From Thalassotalea sp. (GTDB taxonomy: Bacteria; Pseudomonadota; Gammaproteobacteria; Enterobacterales; Alteromonadaceae): a DNA stretch of 49,690 nt. Numbering within the stretch: position 1 is the first letter of the stretch; each line of letters opens with the position of its first letter. The DNA is taken from positions 1 through 49,690 of the forward strand of contig JAKVCY010000158.1 of assembly GCA_022448425.1 (NCBI GenBank), given 5' to 3'. The position numbers and the translations under genes were made by a program. Of the stretch, positions 8,791 through 18,479 are shown piece by piece. Below the pieces are notes generated by a model that was given only the letters and a program-made list of their open reading frames with translations, was not told the origin of the DNA and ran no database searches.

Positions 8791-10644
8791 ATGGATCAAG
8801 CCCCACAATCTAGACTTAAAGAGTTAATAACCAAAGGTAAAGAACAAGGTTATTTAACTTTTGCAGAAGTTAACGATCACCTCCCTCAAGATATAATCGA
8901 TTCAGATCAAGTTGAAGATATCATTCGCATGATCAACGACATGGGTATCCAAGTGTTTGAAAACGCACCTGATGCCGATACCTTGATGATGAGCGAGGCG
9001 AACACAGATGAAGATGCTGCAGAAGCAGCCGCTCAAGCACTTGCTACCGTAGAAAGTGAAATTGGCCGTACAACTGACCCAGTGCGCATGTACATGCGTG
9101 AAATGGGTACGGTTGAGCTACTAACGCGTAAAGGCGAAATTGTTATCGCCAAACGTATTGAAGAAGGTATTAAAGAAGTACAACGTTCTGTTGCTGAGTA
9201 CCCACCAGCAATTAACTTCTTGCTTGAACAATGGGATAATTTTGTTGCTGAAGAGATTCGTTTAAGCGATATCATTTTGGGTTTCTTAGACCCAGATGCT
9301 GAGGACGACGACATCGCAGCTGCTGCGACACACGTTGGTTCAGAACTTTCGCAGGAAGAACTGGATGACGAAGATTCAGATCTTGAGAAAAATGATGACG
9401 ATGACGAAGATGAAGAAGAAGTAGATACAGGTCCTGACCCTGAGTTAGCAAAAGAAAAGTTTGATGCATTGCGTGAAGCTTACGAAGCAGCTAACAAAGT
9501 TATCGATGCTAAAGGACGTGGTCATGCAGATTCTCAAGCAGCAATCGATGCACTTTCTGACGTATTCAAAGAATTCCGTTTAGTACCAAAAGTATTCGAC
9601 CGCTTAGTGAAAAACATGCGCGACGTAATGGACCGCTTACGTGTTCAAGAACGTCTAATCATGAAGCACTGTGTTGTTGGTGCAGGCATGCCAAAGGCTA
9701 CTTTCATTAAAGTCTTCCCTGGCAACGAAACTAGCTTAGACTGGTTCGATGCACAACGCAGCGCTGGTGAAGCTTGGTCAAGCAAACTAGCTGACGTTGA
9801 GCTAGAAGTTGAGCGCAGCGTACTTAAGCTGAAGCAACTTGAAGAAGAAACTTTCTTAAACGTACATGGCATTAAAGACATCAACCGTCGTATGTCGATT
9901 GGTGAAGCGAAAGCTCGCCGTGCGAAGAAAGAAATGGTTGAAGCAAACTTACGTCTTGTAATTTCAATCGCGAAGAAGTACACCAACCGTGGTCTTCAAT
10001 TCCTAGACCTTATCCAAGAGGGTAACATTGGTCTAATGAAGGCGGTTGATAAGTTCGAATACCGTCGTGGTTACAAATTCTCGACTTATGCAACGTGGTG
10101 GATTCGTCAAGCAATCACGCGTTCGATTGCTGACCAAGCACGTACGATTCGTATTCCTGTACACATGATTGAAACGATTAACAAGCTTAACCGTATCTCT
10201 CGCCAAATGTTGCAAGAAATGGGTCGTGAGCCTACGCCTGAAGAATTAGCAGAGCGTATGGTTATGCCAGAAGACAAGATTCGTAAAGTATTGAAGATTG
10301 CAAAAGAGCCAATCTCAATGGAAACACCAATTGGTGATGACGAAGATTCGCACTTAGGTGACTTTATTGAAGATGGCAGCGGTGAGCTTCCTGTTGACTC
10401 TGCTACTTCTGAAAACCTTAAAAATGCAACTCACGAAGTACTAGCAGGCCTTACGGCTCGTGAAGCTAAGGTACTACGTATGCGTTTCGGTATCGATATG
10501 AATACTGACCACACGCTTGAGGAAGTAGGTAAACAGTTCGACGTAACACGTGAACGTATCCGTCAAATTGAAGCGAAAGCGCTACGTAAGCTCCGCCACC
10601 CTTCTCGTTCTGAGCAGCTTAAGAGCTTCTTAGACGGCGAGTAA
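8791..10644 (+). CDS. rpoD: RNA polymerase primary sigma factor (sigma-70)
   Basis: The 617-residue protein contains every sigma-70 region. Region 1.1 is at the N-terminus and region 1.2 holds [13 protein letters not shown] long acidic non-conserved segment (about residues 170-225, very Asp/Glu rich) follows. Region 2 has [19 protein letters not shown] and [12 protein letters not shown], region 3 follows, and region 4 has the helix-turn-helix [19 protein letters not shown]. It directs housekeeping transcription. It follows dnaG by 140 bases and is closed by a strong terminator. Confidence 0.98.
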   Translation: MDQAPQSRLKELITKGKEQGYLTFAEVNDHLPQDIIDSDQVEDIIRMINDMGIQVFENAPDADTLMMSEANTDEDAAEAAAQALATVESEIGRTTDPVRMYMREMGTVELLTRKGEIVIAKRIEEGIKEVQRSVAEYPPAINFLLEQWDNFVAEEIRLSDIILGFLDPDAEDDDIAAAATHVGSELSQEELDDEDSDLEKNDDDDEDEEEVDTGPDPELAKEKFDALREAYEAANKVIDAKGRGHADSQAAIDALSDVFKEFRLVPKVFDRLVKNMRDVMDRLRVQERLIMKHCVVGAGMPKATFIKVFPGNETSLDWFDAQRSAGEAWSSKLADVELEVERSVLKLKQLEEETFLNVHGIKDINRRMSIGEAKARRAKKEMVEANLRLVISIAKKYTNRGLQFLDLIQEGNIGLMKAVDKFEYRRGYKFSTYATWWIRQAITRSIADQARTIRIPVHMIETINKLNRISRQMLQEMGREPTPEELAERMVMPEDKIRKVLKIAKEPISMETPIGDDEDSHLGDFIEDGSGELPVDSATSENLKNATHEVLAGLTAREAKVLRMRFGIDMNTDHTLEEVGKQFDVTRERIRQIEAKALRKLRHPSRSEQLKSFLDGE

Positions 10645-10670
10645 GCATAGACCTTATTCTGTAGAATCAA

Positions 10671-10696
10671 AAAACCCAGCAATTGCTGGGTTTTTT
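10671..10696. terminator. Bidirectional terminator after rpoD
   Basis: AAAACCCAGC-AATT-GCTGGGTTTT is a near-perfect palindrome with A and T tracts on both sides. It can end rpoD (plus) and the convergent response-regulator gene (minus). Confidence 0.9.
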
Positions 10697-10729
10697 ATTA
10701 CTTTCTTTATTACTTTTAGCGTTAAAGTA

Positions 10730-12037
10730 CTAAGACGTCTCTAATTCCATTTTGTGGGTGTGAATATACACCAATAGCTTCTCTTCGTTTTCTTCTTGTA
10801 GTGTTTTCAGCGCCTGTATCTTTTGCTCGTTAAGCTCAGTTTCTTGGGTTAGCAAACAATGCTCTAATTTATCAAGCACATCTTGCGCTAATATGTCCCC
10901 ATCCTTTAGCTGCTCTACAGTTCTTGGCAACTCAAAACGCTCTTCTGCCTTAATATCTTCAAGCATCTTTTCATATTCTTTTACCAGTTCAGCACCAAAA
11001 TATTTACGGGCTGTACCTGATAACTTTTTCATCGCTACAGCGGGCAAATGTATCTCACCATCAATGTGGCCAGACATAAACAAATCCATAAAGACAACGA
11101 GCGATAGAATTTTAGCAGCAATAACAATCGACGTTGCTTTTTTCTCATGAATATCGATTTCTTCTACTTGGCTAAATTCACTACCCCATACGAAATATGC
11201 ATTATTAATAATATGCGCACTTTTCGTAAGCATCGGCGTTGCCATCAAAATGTCTGCGCTTAACTGCGGGAGCTTCTGCCAAACATGTTGCTGCTGTGGA
11301 CTAAGCGCTTCAAATGGCTTAGCTGACAAATTGAAATCTTGCTCTGTTAATCCGATCCGGTAGAACAAGCCAGCTAAATATAAGCAAGTGCGCAGCTGTG
11401 ATTGCATAGAAATACGCCCTGCTAGCACTCGAGCTTGCTGCGCTATGCGAGTAGAATGACCGATGTTATCTTGGGTGTAATTAGCCACTAACGTTGAAGA
11501 TAAGTTAATCAAATCGTTGTGCGACGACATTAACTGATCGTTTTGCTGCTGAGCTTGCTCTGAACTTGACATGATTACAGAGTTCATCAGCTCATTTACT
11601 TCACTCTTATCCTGAAGGTATTGGTTCTTCTTCTTCAACTTCTTAATGGCGGATGCACTTTGGTTCTCTTTCTTCAGCTCACCAATGAGTCCAAGCAAGT
11701 TCTCTAGTAGCTTTTCGTTATCCCAGGGCTTACCCACATAAGCGTGCACATGTGCGTCATTTATTGCGCTTTGTGCCATTTCCGCATCAGCATAACCAGT
11801 TAGAATAACACGACGGGTTTTAGGACTCAGGCGATAGACTTCTGCCATTAAATCAACACCAGTTAATTCCGGCATTTTCATATCGCTTAATACTATGTGT
11901 GTTGGTGATGATTTAAAGAATTCAAGCGCATCTTTAGGGTCGCTAAAACCATGAATGCTGAAGTGCTTCATCAGCAGCCTAGTCAAGGCTTTGACAATCT
12001 CTTTTTCATCATCGACGATTAAAATCGAAGGTTTCAT
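10730..12037 (-). CDS. Response regulator with a degenerate HD-GYP-like output domain
   Basis: The 435-residue protein has an N-terminal receiver domain (residues 1-120: DD at 9-10, phospho-acceptor Asp52 in VLSDMKMP, Lys in GKPW) of the RpfG-like subtype. A Lys-rich coiled coil follows (about 120-150). From about 185 the layout resembles an HD-GYP domain (GHSTRIAQQARVLA, LYLAGLFYRIGL, then helices to 385). The metal-binding HD pair expected in LLHDIG reads FYRIG and no GYP loop is visible, so c-di-GMP hydrolysis is unlikely. A Glu-rich tail ends the protein. It is convergent with rpoD and lies just beyond the polysaccharide genes, so a role in their control is plausible but not shown. Confidence 0.75.
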   Translation of the reverse strand: MKPSILIVDDEKEIVKALTRLLMKHFSIHGFSDPKDALEFFKSSPTHIVLSDMKMPELTGVDLMAEVYRLSPKTRRVILTGYADAEMAQSAINDAHVHAYVGKPWDNEKLLENLLGLIGELKKENQSASAIKKLKKKNQYLQDKSEVNELMNSVIMSSSEQAQQQNDQLMSSHNDLINLSSTLVANYTQDNIGHSTRIAQQARVLAGRISMQSQLRTCLYLAGLFYRIGLTEQDFNLSAKPFEALSPQQQHVWQKLPQLSADILMATPMLTKSAHIINNAYFVWGSEFSQVEEIDIHEKKATSIVIAAKILSLVVFMDLFMSGHIDGEIHLPAVAMKKLSGTARKYFGAELVKEYEKMLEDIKAEERFELPRTVEQLKDGDILAQDVLDKLEHCLLTQETELNEQKIQALKTLQEENEEKLLVYIHTHKMELETS

Positions 12038-12161
12038 TACACCATCCTCACAACATTTTCCTCAGATAACATCCTGTTAATACGTTAATAATTATAGCCA
12101 GCTTGTAATTATAGTCACCTAGCACTTTTTGCGACAAGCAGCTGATTAGCAATTCAGTAGG

Positions 12162-13469
12162 TTAGCAATTCAACAAATAGTCATCGACTACTCTCGCGCG
12201 CTCTTGCCAAGACGCCTTACTTACCCGATTGATTCGACTCGTTTTCGCAGTAAGGTCATCACCTCTTTTGGCAGCGCGAACAATCGCATCTGCTATATTT
12301 TGTTTTGAGTTTACCACTTCAACTAGGTCCTGATACTCCTTTATCGCATTAAATTCAGTGGTAACAATCGGTACCCCCGAAGCTAGATACTCTCTAAGTT
12401 TCAATGGATTGCATTTGCGTATTTGTTCGTTATCTACAAAAGGTAATAGCGCAACTTGCCAATGCGTCAAATAATTAGGCAAGTCATGATGAGCCTTAGC
12501 AGGTAAAAAATGTATGTTGTCTTGTACCTTGAGCAAAGAGACATCACATTCAATATTACCTACTAACACGAAATCCCAACCTTTAAGTATCTGAGCAGCT
12601 TCTACAATCAACTTTTGATCAAGCCAGTTGGAAATACTGCCATAAAAACCGGCTATAGGACGCCCTAACGGTAGATCTTCAGGCTTAGGTCTCTCTGCTG
12701 GGCCAAACAGCTGTGTATCAACACCATGCGGTATGGTTACAGTCTTAGCTTGTTTTACACATTGGTCGTCACTATCTAACTTCGCAATGTCCGTCTGCGT
12801 AAATTTGTTGTTTAACGCCTCACTCGCCACAAAAACCATGTTGGCTTGGCCTAACAACTTTTTTTCTTTCGGCACCACATAATCATGGTCAACTCCTGCC
12901 AGTGCACTAAAATCATCACCGCAGTAATAGACGTCGGCATGTCCCTTAAATAGCGATAGATAATCTACAGCCGTAGGGAGTGAAGTCCATACGATAGGCG
13001 CACGCTGCTCTATAGATTCCATACTGCGTCTAACTTGCAGCTTAAGTAAAAAGCGATTGATTTTGATGATTAAAGAAGAATTTGGGCACGGAAAAATCAG
13101 CGGTGATATTACCTTAAACTTGAAACGACTATTTGCAGAATGATGCTTATCATCTGTATCTGAGGTAACGTTTTCCACCTCTTCTTGTTGGCTTTTCTGC
13201 TGCGGTCTTTTCAGTTTAGTTAAGTAAGATGATGCAAAGGCAAAAAGCTTATTGAAAATACGTCCAATATCCCTCGCAGAAATACTGGGAGCTCGCAGCC
13301 CAATAGAGTTTATCCAGATAACATCTCGACTTTCTCTCAGTACTTTAATTAAATGCTGTGTAGAACTTGGGTGTCCTCCCCAGTCTTCACCAAAAACTAT
13401 CATCGGGCGATGCTTGTTCAACCGACCTTGCCGGTCAACGGACTTAAAAGATTCAGAAGATTTCATCAT
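12162..13469 (-). CDS. TuaH-like glycosyltransferase (GT1/GT4 fold)
   Basis: The 435-residue protein resembles TuaH-type transferases: MIVFGEDWGGHPSSTQHL at the start, WTSLPTAVDYLSLF and DVYYCGDDFSAL in the middle, HGVDTQLF and GFYGSISNWLD at the Rossmann junction, and the nucleotide-sugar region CNPLKLREYLASGVPIVTT. It is cytoplasmic and would add a sugar to a lipid-linked repeat unit; donor and acceptor are unknown. GAGGAG lies four bases before the ATG, and the gene starts two bases from the acyltransferase stop, so the two are co-translated. By position it corresponds to SypN of the Vibrio locus. An insertion rich in Ser/Glu/Gln (about residues 85-120) is unusual. Confidence 0.8.
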   Translation of the reverse strand: MMKSSESFKSVDRQGRLNKHRPMIVFGEDWGGHPSSTQHLIKVLRESRDVIWINSIGLRAPSISARDIGRIFNKLFAFASSYLTKLKRPQQKSQQEEVENVTSDTDDKHHSANSRFKFKVISPLIFPCPNSSLIIKINRFLLKLQVRRSMESIEQRAPIVWTSLPTAVDYLSLFKGHADVYYCGDDFSALAGVDHDYVVPKEKKLLGQANMVFVASEALNNKFTQTDIAKLDSDDQCVKQAKTVTIPHGVDTQLFGPAERPKPEDLPLGRPIAGFYGSISNWLDQKLIVEAAQILKGWDFVLVGNIECDVSLLKVQDNIHFLPAKAHHDLPNYLTHWQVALLPFVDNEQIRKCNPLKLREYLASGVPIVTTEFNAIKEYQDLVEVVNSKQNIADAIVRAAKRGDDLTAKTSRINRVSKASWQERARVVDDYLLNC

Positions 13470-13470
13470 A

Positions 13471-14187
13471 CTACTCCTCTAATGATCTAATGACTTTCGC
13501 TGGGCATCCACCAGCAAGAACGCTAGCCGGTAAATCTTTAGTGACTACACTGCCTGCACCGACAATCGTACCTTGGCCAATGGTTACACCTGACATAACT
13601 TTCACCCCAGTTCCCAGCCAAACGTCATCGCCAAGAATGATATCGCCAACTTGGTCTTCTGTTTCCGGTAGCCCGAGTGCTCTATCTCTTGCATTTACAG
13701 GGTGCCCTGGGTAGCCAGCTAAATAGCAATCACCAGCAATGCGAGTGTTGTCACCAATAACGATTTTTCTGCCCACTGAAATCGAGGTACCCCATCCGAT
13801 ACCAACATTGTCGCCAACGATTAGCTTAGGTTTGCTTCCCATTACAGTACGTCCGCTGATAGTTGTTTTTGCTGCCAAACGAACATTGTCTCCCATAGTA
13901 AAATCGAAACTGCCAATCACAGCGGGCAAGCCTCCATACAGAAATAATTGCTTTGGGTTGTTGGCTAATCGCGCTTTGAAGATCGGCGTGTAGTAAAGCA
14001 CGCGAAACAGTTCGCCAAATACATGTTGCACAGTGAGATGGAGGTGATAAAGCACTTTAAACAAAACGGGAATGTTAGGCATTTCCACCTGCTTAGTTGC
14101 CAACCAGCACTTTTTAAGAAAACGCGCAGAACCATTGTCGCTGGTTTTAACCCATTGTTTGGCATGATGAAGATTGAAACTCGTCAT
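13471..14187 (-). CDS. Hexapeptide-repeat acyltransferase (SypM-like)
   Basis: This is a left-handed beta-helix acetyltransferase, probably O-acetylating a polysaccharide sugar from acetyl-CoA. The C-terminal half shows many [LIV]-G-x4 turns (IVGDNVGIGWGTSISVG, VIGDNTRIAG, GDDVWLGTGVKVMSGVTIG, GAGSVVTKDLPASVLAGGCP). I start at the ATG at 14187 (MTSFNLHH), which has GGAGA nine bases upstream; the longer frame to 14247 would run over the -24/-12 promoter's start region. The resulting 238 residues are longer than a minimal acetyltransferase because of an N-terminal helical segment of about 100 residues. It heads a two-gene unit with the TuaH-like gene. Confidence 0.82.
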   Translation of the reverse strand: MTSFNLHHAKQWVKTSDNGSARFLKKCWLATKQVEMPNIPVLFKVLYHLHLTVQHVFGELFRVLYYTPIFKARLANNPKQLFLYGGLPAVIGSFDFTMGDNVRLAAKTTISGRTVMGSKPKLIVGDNVGIGWGTSISVGRKIVIGDNTRIAGDCYLAGYPGHPVNARDRALGLPETEDQVGDIILGDDVWLGTGVKVMSGVTIGQGTIVGAGSVVTKDLPASVLAGGCPAKVIRSLEE

Positions 14188-14266
14188 ATTGAAATTCTCC
14201 GTCTGTCTCAGTATTGCCTTGGAAATACTTTGCTTCGAATAAAACACTCATAACTATTGGATACGT

Positions 14267-14282
14267 TGCACGATACAGACCA
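14267..14282 (-). promoter_or_regulatory. Sigma-54 promoter for the acyltransferase unit
   Basis: On the minus strand the sequence is TGGTCTG-TATC-GTGCA, with GG and GC twelve bases apart as required for -24/-12 promoters. It lies 80 bases before the ATG at 14187. A perfect TTGCA-N3-TGCAA palindrome is 54 bases further upstream. Confidence 0.65.
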
Positions 14283-14335
14283 AACCACTCCCCTTTACAT
14301 ATCAACAACTTAACAAAGGTTGCTAGGTTAGTGTT

Positions 14336-14348
14336 TTGCATAATGCAA
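14336..14348. promoter_or_regulatory. Enhancer-like site TTGCA-TAA-TGCAA
   Basis: This is a perfect 13-base palindrome of the LuxO-type consensus, 54 bases upstream of the -24/-12 promoter at 14267-14282. The SypG-like activator encoded at 22041-23495 is the likely binder (inference). Confidence 0.6.
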
Positions 14349-14360
14349 TCACGCTTGCCA

Positions 14361-15620
14361 CTAAGTTAGCGCTTTGCAAATTTGCTGATAGCAGGTTTTT
14401 GCAGAATAGTGTTGTGCATGCTCTTGCCCCGCCTTACCGATGCACATTCTTAACTCTGCATCTTTTACTAACTGAGCCAATGCATGTGCCAATGAGTTCT
14501 CATCTCCCGCGGTGTATTTAAAACAGTCTTTACCTTCTTCCAATTCTTTATCCCAATACGCATCATCATGTGGGATAACCACCGTGAGCCCAGCTGCCAT
14601 GGATTCCAATACGGATAACCCAAATGGTTCATTTTCTGACGATGAGATGAAGATTGATGATGATGCACGAATCTCATCTAAGTTTTCAGGCTGCTGATAA
14701 AACTTGATGTTGCGTGGCATCGGACCTGGTAGCCAGTACACGTGCTGACTGTCTTTGGGCAGGATGTAGCAGATATTTGCAGAGACAGGTTTACCTACCA
14801 AGCGAGACGCACGGCTAACAGCTGCCAGAAATAAATCCAAGCGTTTCCAGTTCAACAAAGATGCACACCAGAACAATGAAACCTTAGCGCTGTCTTTAAA
14901 GTTTGTTCTACTTCTACTTGGTTTACTCTCCCTCAGCTTCTTTTCATGATTTACTTTTTTTGTAGGATTGCTGTTTTCATTAGAATGGTTTTCTACTGAG
15001 TAGTTTTCTAATAGACCATTAGCTCCATAAGTTGGGCACTTTGAGACAGCATCTAATTCGATACCATTAGTAAAGGTTTGAACTTTACCTTGTGAAATAG
15101 AAGAATCTGGTTCATTTAGCTGCTCCAATGGTATTTGCTGATAAAAGGCCAGTGCACGTTTGGTAGAATCAACCATAGTTTCTAGGCAAAACACGGCATC
15201 CGCCTGTTTGATACCATACCCCGCTATTCGTGACATCGGCACAGGCCCCTGAACAAGCTGCACAAGATCAAAGATGGAGAAGGGTAGTATCAAGCGATAT
15301 ATGTACAACGCAAAATCAACTGTCGGCCCAGAAATCCCAAGCACTCGTTTAAAGCGGCCGTAAAATACACTTATACATAGTAGTTGTAGCGCAAACCACA
15401 AATGTTTGAGGTAGAAGTTAAGTCCTTGAGTTTGTCCCTTTAACGATTCTGGCGTCGATAAATGAAGTAACTCTGCCCCACTGTCTTGCCATGTTTCTCT
15501 ATCGTTTGTTACAACAACCACATGAGCAGTTGGCAAAAGTTGCTTCACTAACTGCTTCGCCACCTGTTTTGAACCACCAAAAAAAGGCACAGGATCGTAA
15601 ACCATTACGCGTTTTTTCAT
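14361..15620 (-). CDS. Glycosyltransferase, GT4 family
   Basis: The 419-residue protein begins MKKRVMVYDPVPFFGGSKQV, a GT4 acceptor-side loop. Its C-terminal half has the donor-binding pattern SSSIFISSSENEPFGLSVLESMAAGLTVV with the E-x7-E pair typical of retaining GT4 enzymes. It would act in the cytoplasm on lipid-linked oligosaccharide. A low-complexity basic/Ser/Asn-rich insert (about residues 200-240) separates the two Rossmann domains. AGGAGGG, a very strong ribosome site, overlaps the 3' end of the preceding gene, four bases away. Donor sugar is unknown. It is the last gene of the unit started at 16964. Confidence 0.82.
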   Translation of the reverse strand: MKKRVMVYDPVPFFGGSKQVAKQLVKQLLPTAHVVVVTNDRETWQDSGAELLHLSTPESLKGQTQGLNFYLKHLWFALQLLCISVFYGRFKRVLGISGPTVDFALYIYRLILPFSIFDLVQLVQGPVPMSRIAGYGIKQADAVFCLETMVDSTKRALAFYQQIPLEQLNEPDSSISQGKVQTFTNGIELDAVSKCPTYGANGLLENYSVENHSNENSNPTKKVNHEKKLRESKPSRSRTNFKDSAKVSLFWCASLLNWKRLDLFLAAVSRASRLVGKPVSANICYILPKDSQHVYWLPGPMPRNIKFYQQPENLDEIRASSSIFISSSENEPFGLSVLESMAAGLTVVIPHDDAYWDKELEEGKDCFKYTAGDENSLAHALAQLVKDAELRMCIGKAGQEHAQHYSAKTCYQQICKALT

Positions 15621-15624
15621 CTCT

Positions 15625-16863
15625 CTACCCTCCTACATTTTGTGCAAAGAACTTACGTTTAAGTTTCATCATGAATGCGCGACTGAACTCACATAACGAC
15701 GTAAAGAAATAACTAAAAATGCCCTGTTCCGGTTTATTCAACATCAAGTGCTGATAGCAGTCTGCCAGCTGATCAAATTGGCGTTCAGTACTGAAGTTTT
15801 CGAGAATGTGTTGTTGTGCTTTGATTGACCGCAATAAAAACTCAGCAGGCTCTTTCGCCAAGTCTGCGAGCACTTCCGCTAATGCTTCACTGTTGCACGC
15901 TTCAATGAGTCGCGCGTTCTCTCCGTCTTGATAAATCTCATTTACGCCAGGCACATCAGTGGTGATTATTGGCAGTCTTGCTAGGCTTGCTTCAGCAAGC
16001 GTCAGCCCGAATACTTCAGCTTCTGGTACTGACACAAAGGCGTCAGCGTTACTCGAATAGAATTGATTAACGTTGTCACGTTCTCCTAAAAAGAAAACCT
16101 GATGACTTAGCCCTAGCGCCTTTGATAAGTTGCGAAGCGCAGTCTCTCTTTCTCCGTCGCCAATAATCGCGAGTTTGTAACGGTGACTGTTACTCACTTT
16201 AGCCATCGCCATTAACAAGGTTTCCAAAGATTTTCTCTTGATAAGAGAACCAACGAACAACAAAACGATATCGCTATCAGCTGCATCTACCATAACGCGG
16301 ACATTTACCGGTTCATTAGAGATTGCACGTTCGGATTTCACGCCGTTGTAGATAACAATACCTTTATCTTTAGCGAGCTCTTTACCCTTGAAGCAATCAA
16401 GTACTGACTGACTAACGCCGACGACTTTGTCAGCGCCAGAAAACAACAAAGCAAGCCTATCAAATTGTTGATACTGAGCATGCAAATGCAGGAGTAAGGG
16501 CACTTTTAGCCATTTACAGGCAGGTGTTAACCATTGACAGGGCGCACCGCTGTTACAATGCACAACATCAATGTTCCAGCGACGAATAAGGCGCTTAGTC
16601 GTGGCCAATTGATTAGCCCACCCACTTACATTCCAGCGAGGTTTGGTCCAATAACCCAGACAAACAAGAGGTTCGTAACAAACATCGTCAACATAATCGC
16701 GAGCGCTAGTAGCAAGCAGTGAGCTATTACACCACAGGTAAATTTTATACCCACTTTGCTTTGCTTCGCGCAGCACATCGAGAAGGACAATTTCACTACC
16801 ACGAATCCAATCTTGTCCATAGTGAACATAAAGAATGGCAGGCTTGTTATTTGCAATCGACAT
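15625..16863 (-). CDS. Glycosyltransferase, GT4 family
   Basis: The 412-residue product has GT4 architecture: an N-terminal domain with ILYVHYGQDWIRGSEIVLLD and VVHCNSGAPCQW, the linker VIYNGV, and a donor domain with LFVGSLIKRKSLETLLMA, IIGDGERE, VFFLGERDNV and VSVPEAEVFGLTLAEASLARLPIITTDVPG (shown in part). The ATG at 16863 is chosen over the in-frame GTG at 16869 because TGAGG precedes it at good distance. The gene has its own -24/-12 promoter about 85 bases upstream, so it begins a separate transcription unit with the next glycosyltransferase. Confidence 0.83.
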   Translation of the reverse strand: MSIANNKPAILYVHYGQDWIRGSEIVLLDVLREAKQSGYKIYLWCNSSLLATSARDYVDDVCYEPLVCLGYWTKPRWNVSGWANQLATTKRLIRRWNIDVVHCNSGAPCQWLTPACKWLKVPLLLHLHAQYQQFDRLALLFSGADKVVGVSQSVLDCFKGKELAKDKGIVIYNGVKSERAISNEPVNVRVMVDAADSDIVLLFVGSLIKRKSLETLLMAMAKVSNSHRYKLAIIGDGERETALRNLSKALGLSHQVFFLGERDNVNQFYSSNADAFVSVPEAEVFGLTLAEASLARLPIITTDVPGVNEIYQDGENARLIEACNSEALAEVLADLAKEPAEFLLRSIKAQQHILENFSTERQFDQLADCYQHLMLNKPEQGIFSYFFTSLCEFSRAFMMKLKRKFFAQNVGG

Positions 16864-16948
16864 AAACACCTCAACATCAAGTGGCTCGTTGCTGTTTACA
16901 TCACAACCGCGTGAGCAGCGGCGACGTTCCAGCCGTTAGCATTGATAT

Positions 16949-16964
16949 TGCAATCAACAGACCA
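16949..16964 (-). promoter_or_regulatory. Sigma-54 promoter for the two-glycosyltransferase unit
   Basis: On the minus strand TGGTCTG-TTGA-TTGCA matches the -24/-12 consensus closely. It lies in the 167-base gap after the ligase gene and 86 bases before the ATG at 16863. Confidence 0.65.
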
Positions 16965-17030
16965 ACCACAAGGGTAAAATAAAACCATTAAAGACAGTGA
17001 GTTACAAAAAATTCCGTTTTCGATATGAAC

Positions 17031-18479
17031 TTACTTCTGCTTGCTCTTCGCATTTTGCAAATAGAATTGAGAAGCGTCTTTCTCTTCTGTAGCCCAACGT
17101 TTTTCGCAAAACTTCTTAAGTGCGATAACTAACGCTACTTGCAAATAAATTGGCCAGATAAAGCCTTGAGTAAGAAATGTTCCTGAGATGATAAAACCTG
17201 CGACACCGGCTGGTGCAGCATTGACGGCAATGCGCACACCAGGGGCTAAATTATCAAGCTTCCCGCTGGTGAGTAAACGCCAGCTTGCAGTAAATGTAGT
17301 GGCAATGAGAGCAATAAAAATACCCAGACCGACAAAGCCTGTTTCCGCTAACACACCAAACCAAGTAGAGTGAACGGCATGGTTTAAACCGTCCCAATGA
17401 TTGCTATAGAAAAAGTAATTGTAGTAAAAGTTACTTAAGCCAACGCCCCAGATAGGGTTGTCCAAAGCCATGTTCCATGCTGCTTCCCAAGCATATAGCC
17501 TGCCCATCGCAGAAGCGTCTATCCCCTCTTCTGCTGCACCGCCTGAGGCGCGTTCGCTAATACCCGCCGCCGCAAATAGCAAGATAAGCCCGATACTACC
17601 AGCAACCCCGAGCAATACTTTCGACTTCACACGGTTGTATGCAAATAGGCCAACTACCGCGACAAGGCCAAGTAAGCCACCGCGGCTTTGAGTAGCAAGT
17701 ATCGCGAAAACCAAAACAAAAAAGACGGCAGCACCAAGGAAGCGCTCAAATCGACCACAGCCCTTTTCAAACATGGTACTAACGGCAAATGCGATAGGGT
17801 AAAGCAGCACAAGTGCTAAATCATTTGGATCGCCCAGTAAAGAACCGATATCTCGACCGATAGTGACCCTAGTACCTTCAACCAGCCCTATGCCATTTAC
17901 TTTGTTCAAAAGTGCAACTATGCCAACACACCCTCCTGCAATTAAATAAACTCGACAGGCACTAACAAAGTGCTCTTCTTCCCTCATCATCCATGCGATA
18001 ACTAAGGTCATCAAAATGACTTTGCTGTACGTGCCTGACCATGATTTCATCGTGACACCAAAGTTAGCAGCTAGTGGCATGGTCAAGGTAACCAGTAAAA
18101 AGAATGCTATCAGTAGCGTGAATTGCTTGCTCCAAAATGGCGCTAAGTTTTGCAGTATCGTCAATCGTAAAAAGGTAACAAGCAACACCCCTAATGCCAG
18201 CAGCTGCGGCAGTTTTAATGGTGACAGCATGGGGAATACTTCGTGTATTCTGAAAAACGAAAAGACGACAAATGCCAGAACGACATAAAAAGAAAAACGG
18301 ACAACGCCCCAAATCGCAAAAGGTACTAGGCCAACAGCAAGTAAAGTAATTGGGTGTGGAAACACGTAAAGCGCCACGCCAATTAAGCCAAGGAACGCGA
18401 TGTAAACGCCAATATTCATGGCGCTTAAATATCCCACAGGGCGTATCCCATCAGTTCCCGGCCCGATATTGTTGATCAT
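17031..18479 (-). CDS. O-antigen ligase/polymerase-like membrane protein (SypL-like)
   Basis: The 482-residue protein has about 11-12 hydrophobic segments and the Wzy_C/O-antigen ligase signature: a large loop with ASAMGRLYAWEAAWNMALDNPIWGVGLSNF (part) followed by HAVHSTWFGVLAETG, where the His and the GVGxxNF region are typical. It would either polymerise lipid-linked repeat units or transfer polymer at the periplasmic side of the inner membrane. It overlaps the flippase gene by four bases. The Lys-rich C-terminus codes across an enhancer-like site for the downstream unit (17048-17060). Confidence 0.85.
   Translation of the reverse strand: MINNIGPGTDGIRPVGYLSAMNIGVYIAFLGLIGVALYVFPHPITLLAVGLVPFAIWGVVRFSFYVVLAFVVFSFFRIHEVFPMLSPLKLPQLLALGVLLVTFLRLTILQNLAPFWSKQFTLLIAFFLLVTLTMPLAANFGVTMKSWSGTYSKVILMTLVIAWMMREEEHFVSACRVYLIAGGCVGIVALLNKVNGIGLVEGTRVTIGRDIGSLLGDPNDLALVLLYPIAFAVSTMFEKGCGRFERFLGAAVFFVLVFAILATQSRGGLLGLVAVVGLFAYNRVKSKVLLGVAGSIGLILLFAAAGISERASGGAAEEGIDASAMGRLYAWEAAWNMALDNPIWGVGLSNFYYNYFFYSNHWDGLNHAVHSTWFGVLAETGFVGLGIFIALIATTFTASWRLLTSGKLDNLAPGVRIAVNAAPAGVAGFIISGTFLTQGFIWPIYLQVALVIALKKFCEKRWATEEKDASQFYLQNAKSKQK
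17048..17060. promoter_or_regulatory. Enhancer-like site inside the 3' end of the ligase gene
   Basis: On the minus strand TTGCA-AAA-TGCGA differs from TTGCA-N3-TGCAA at one base. It is 84 bases upstream of the -24/-12 promoter at 16949-16964, similar to the other units of the locus. Confidence 0.5.
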
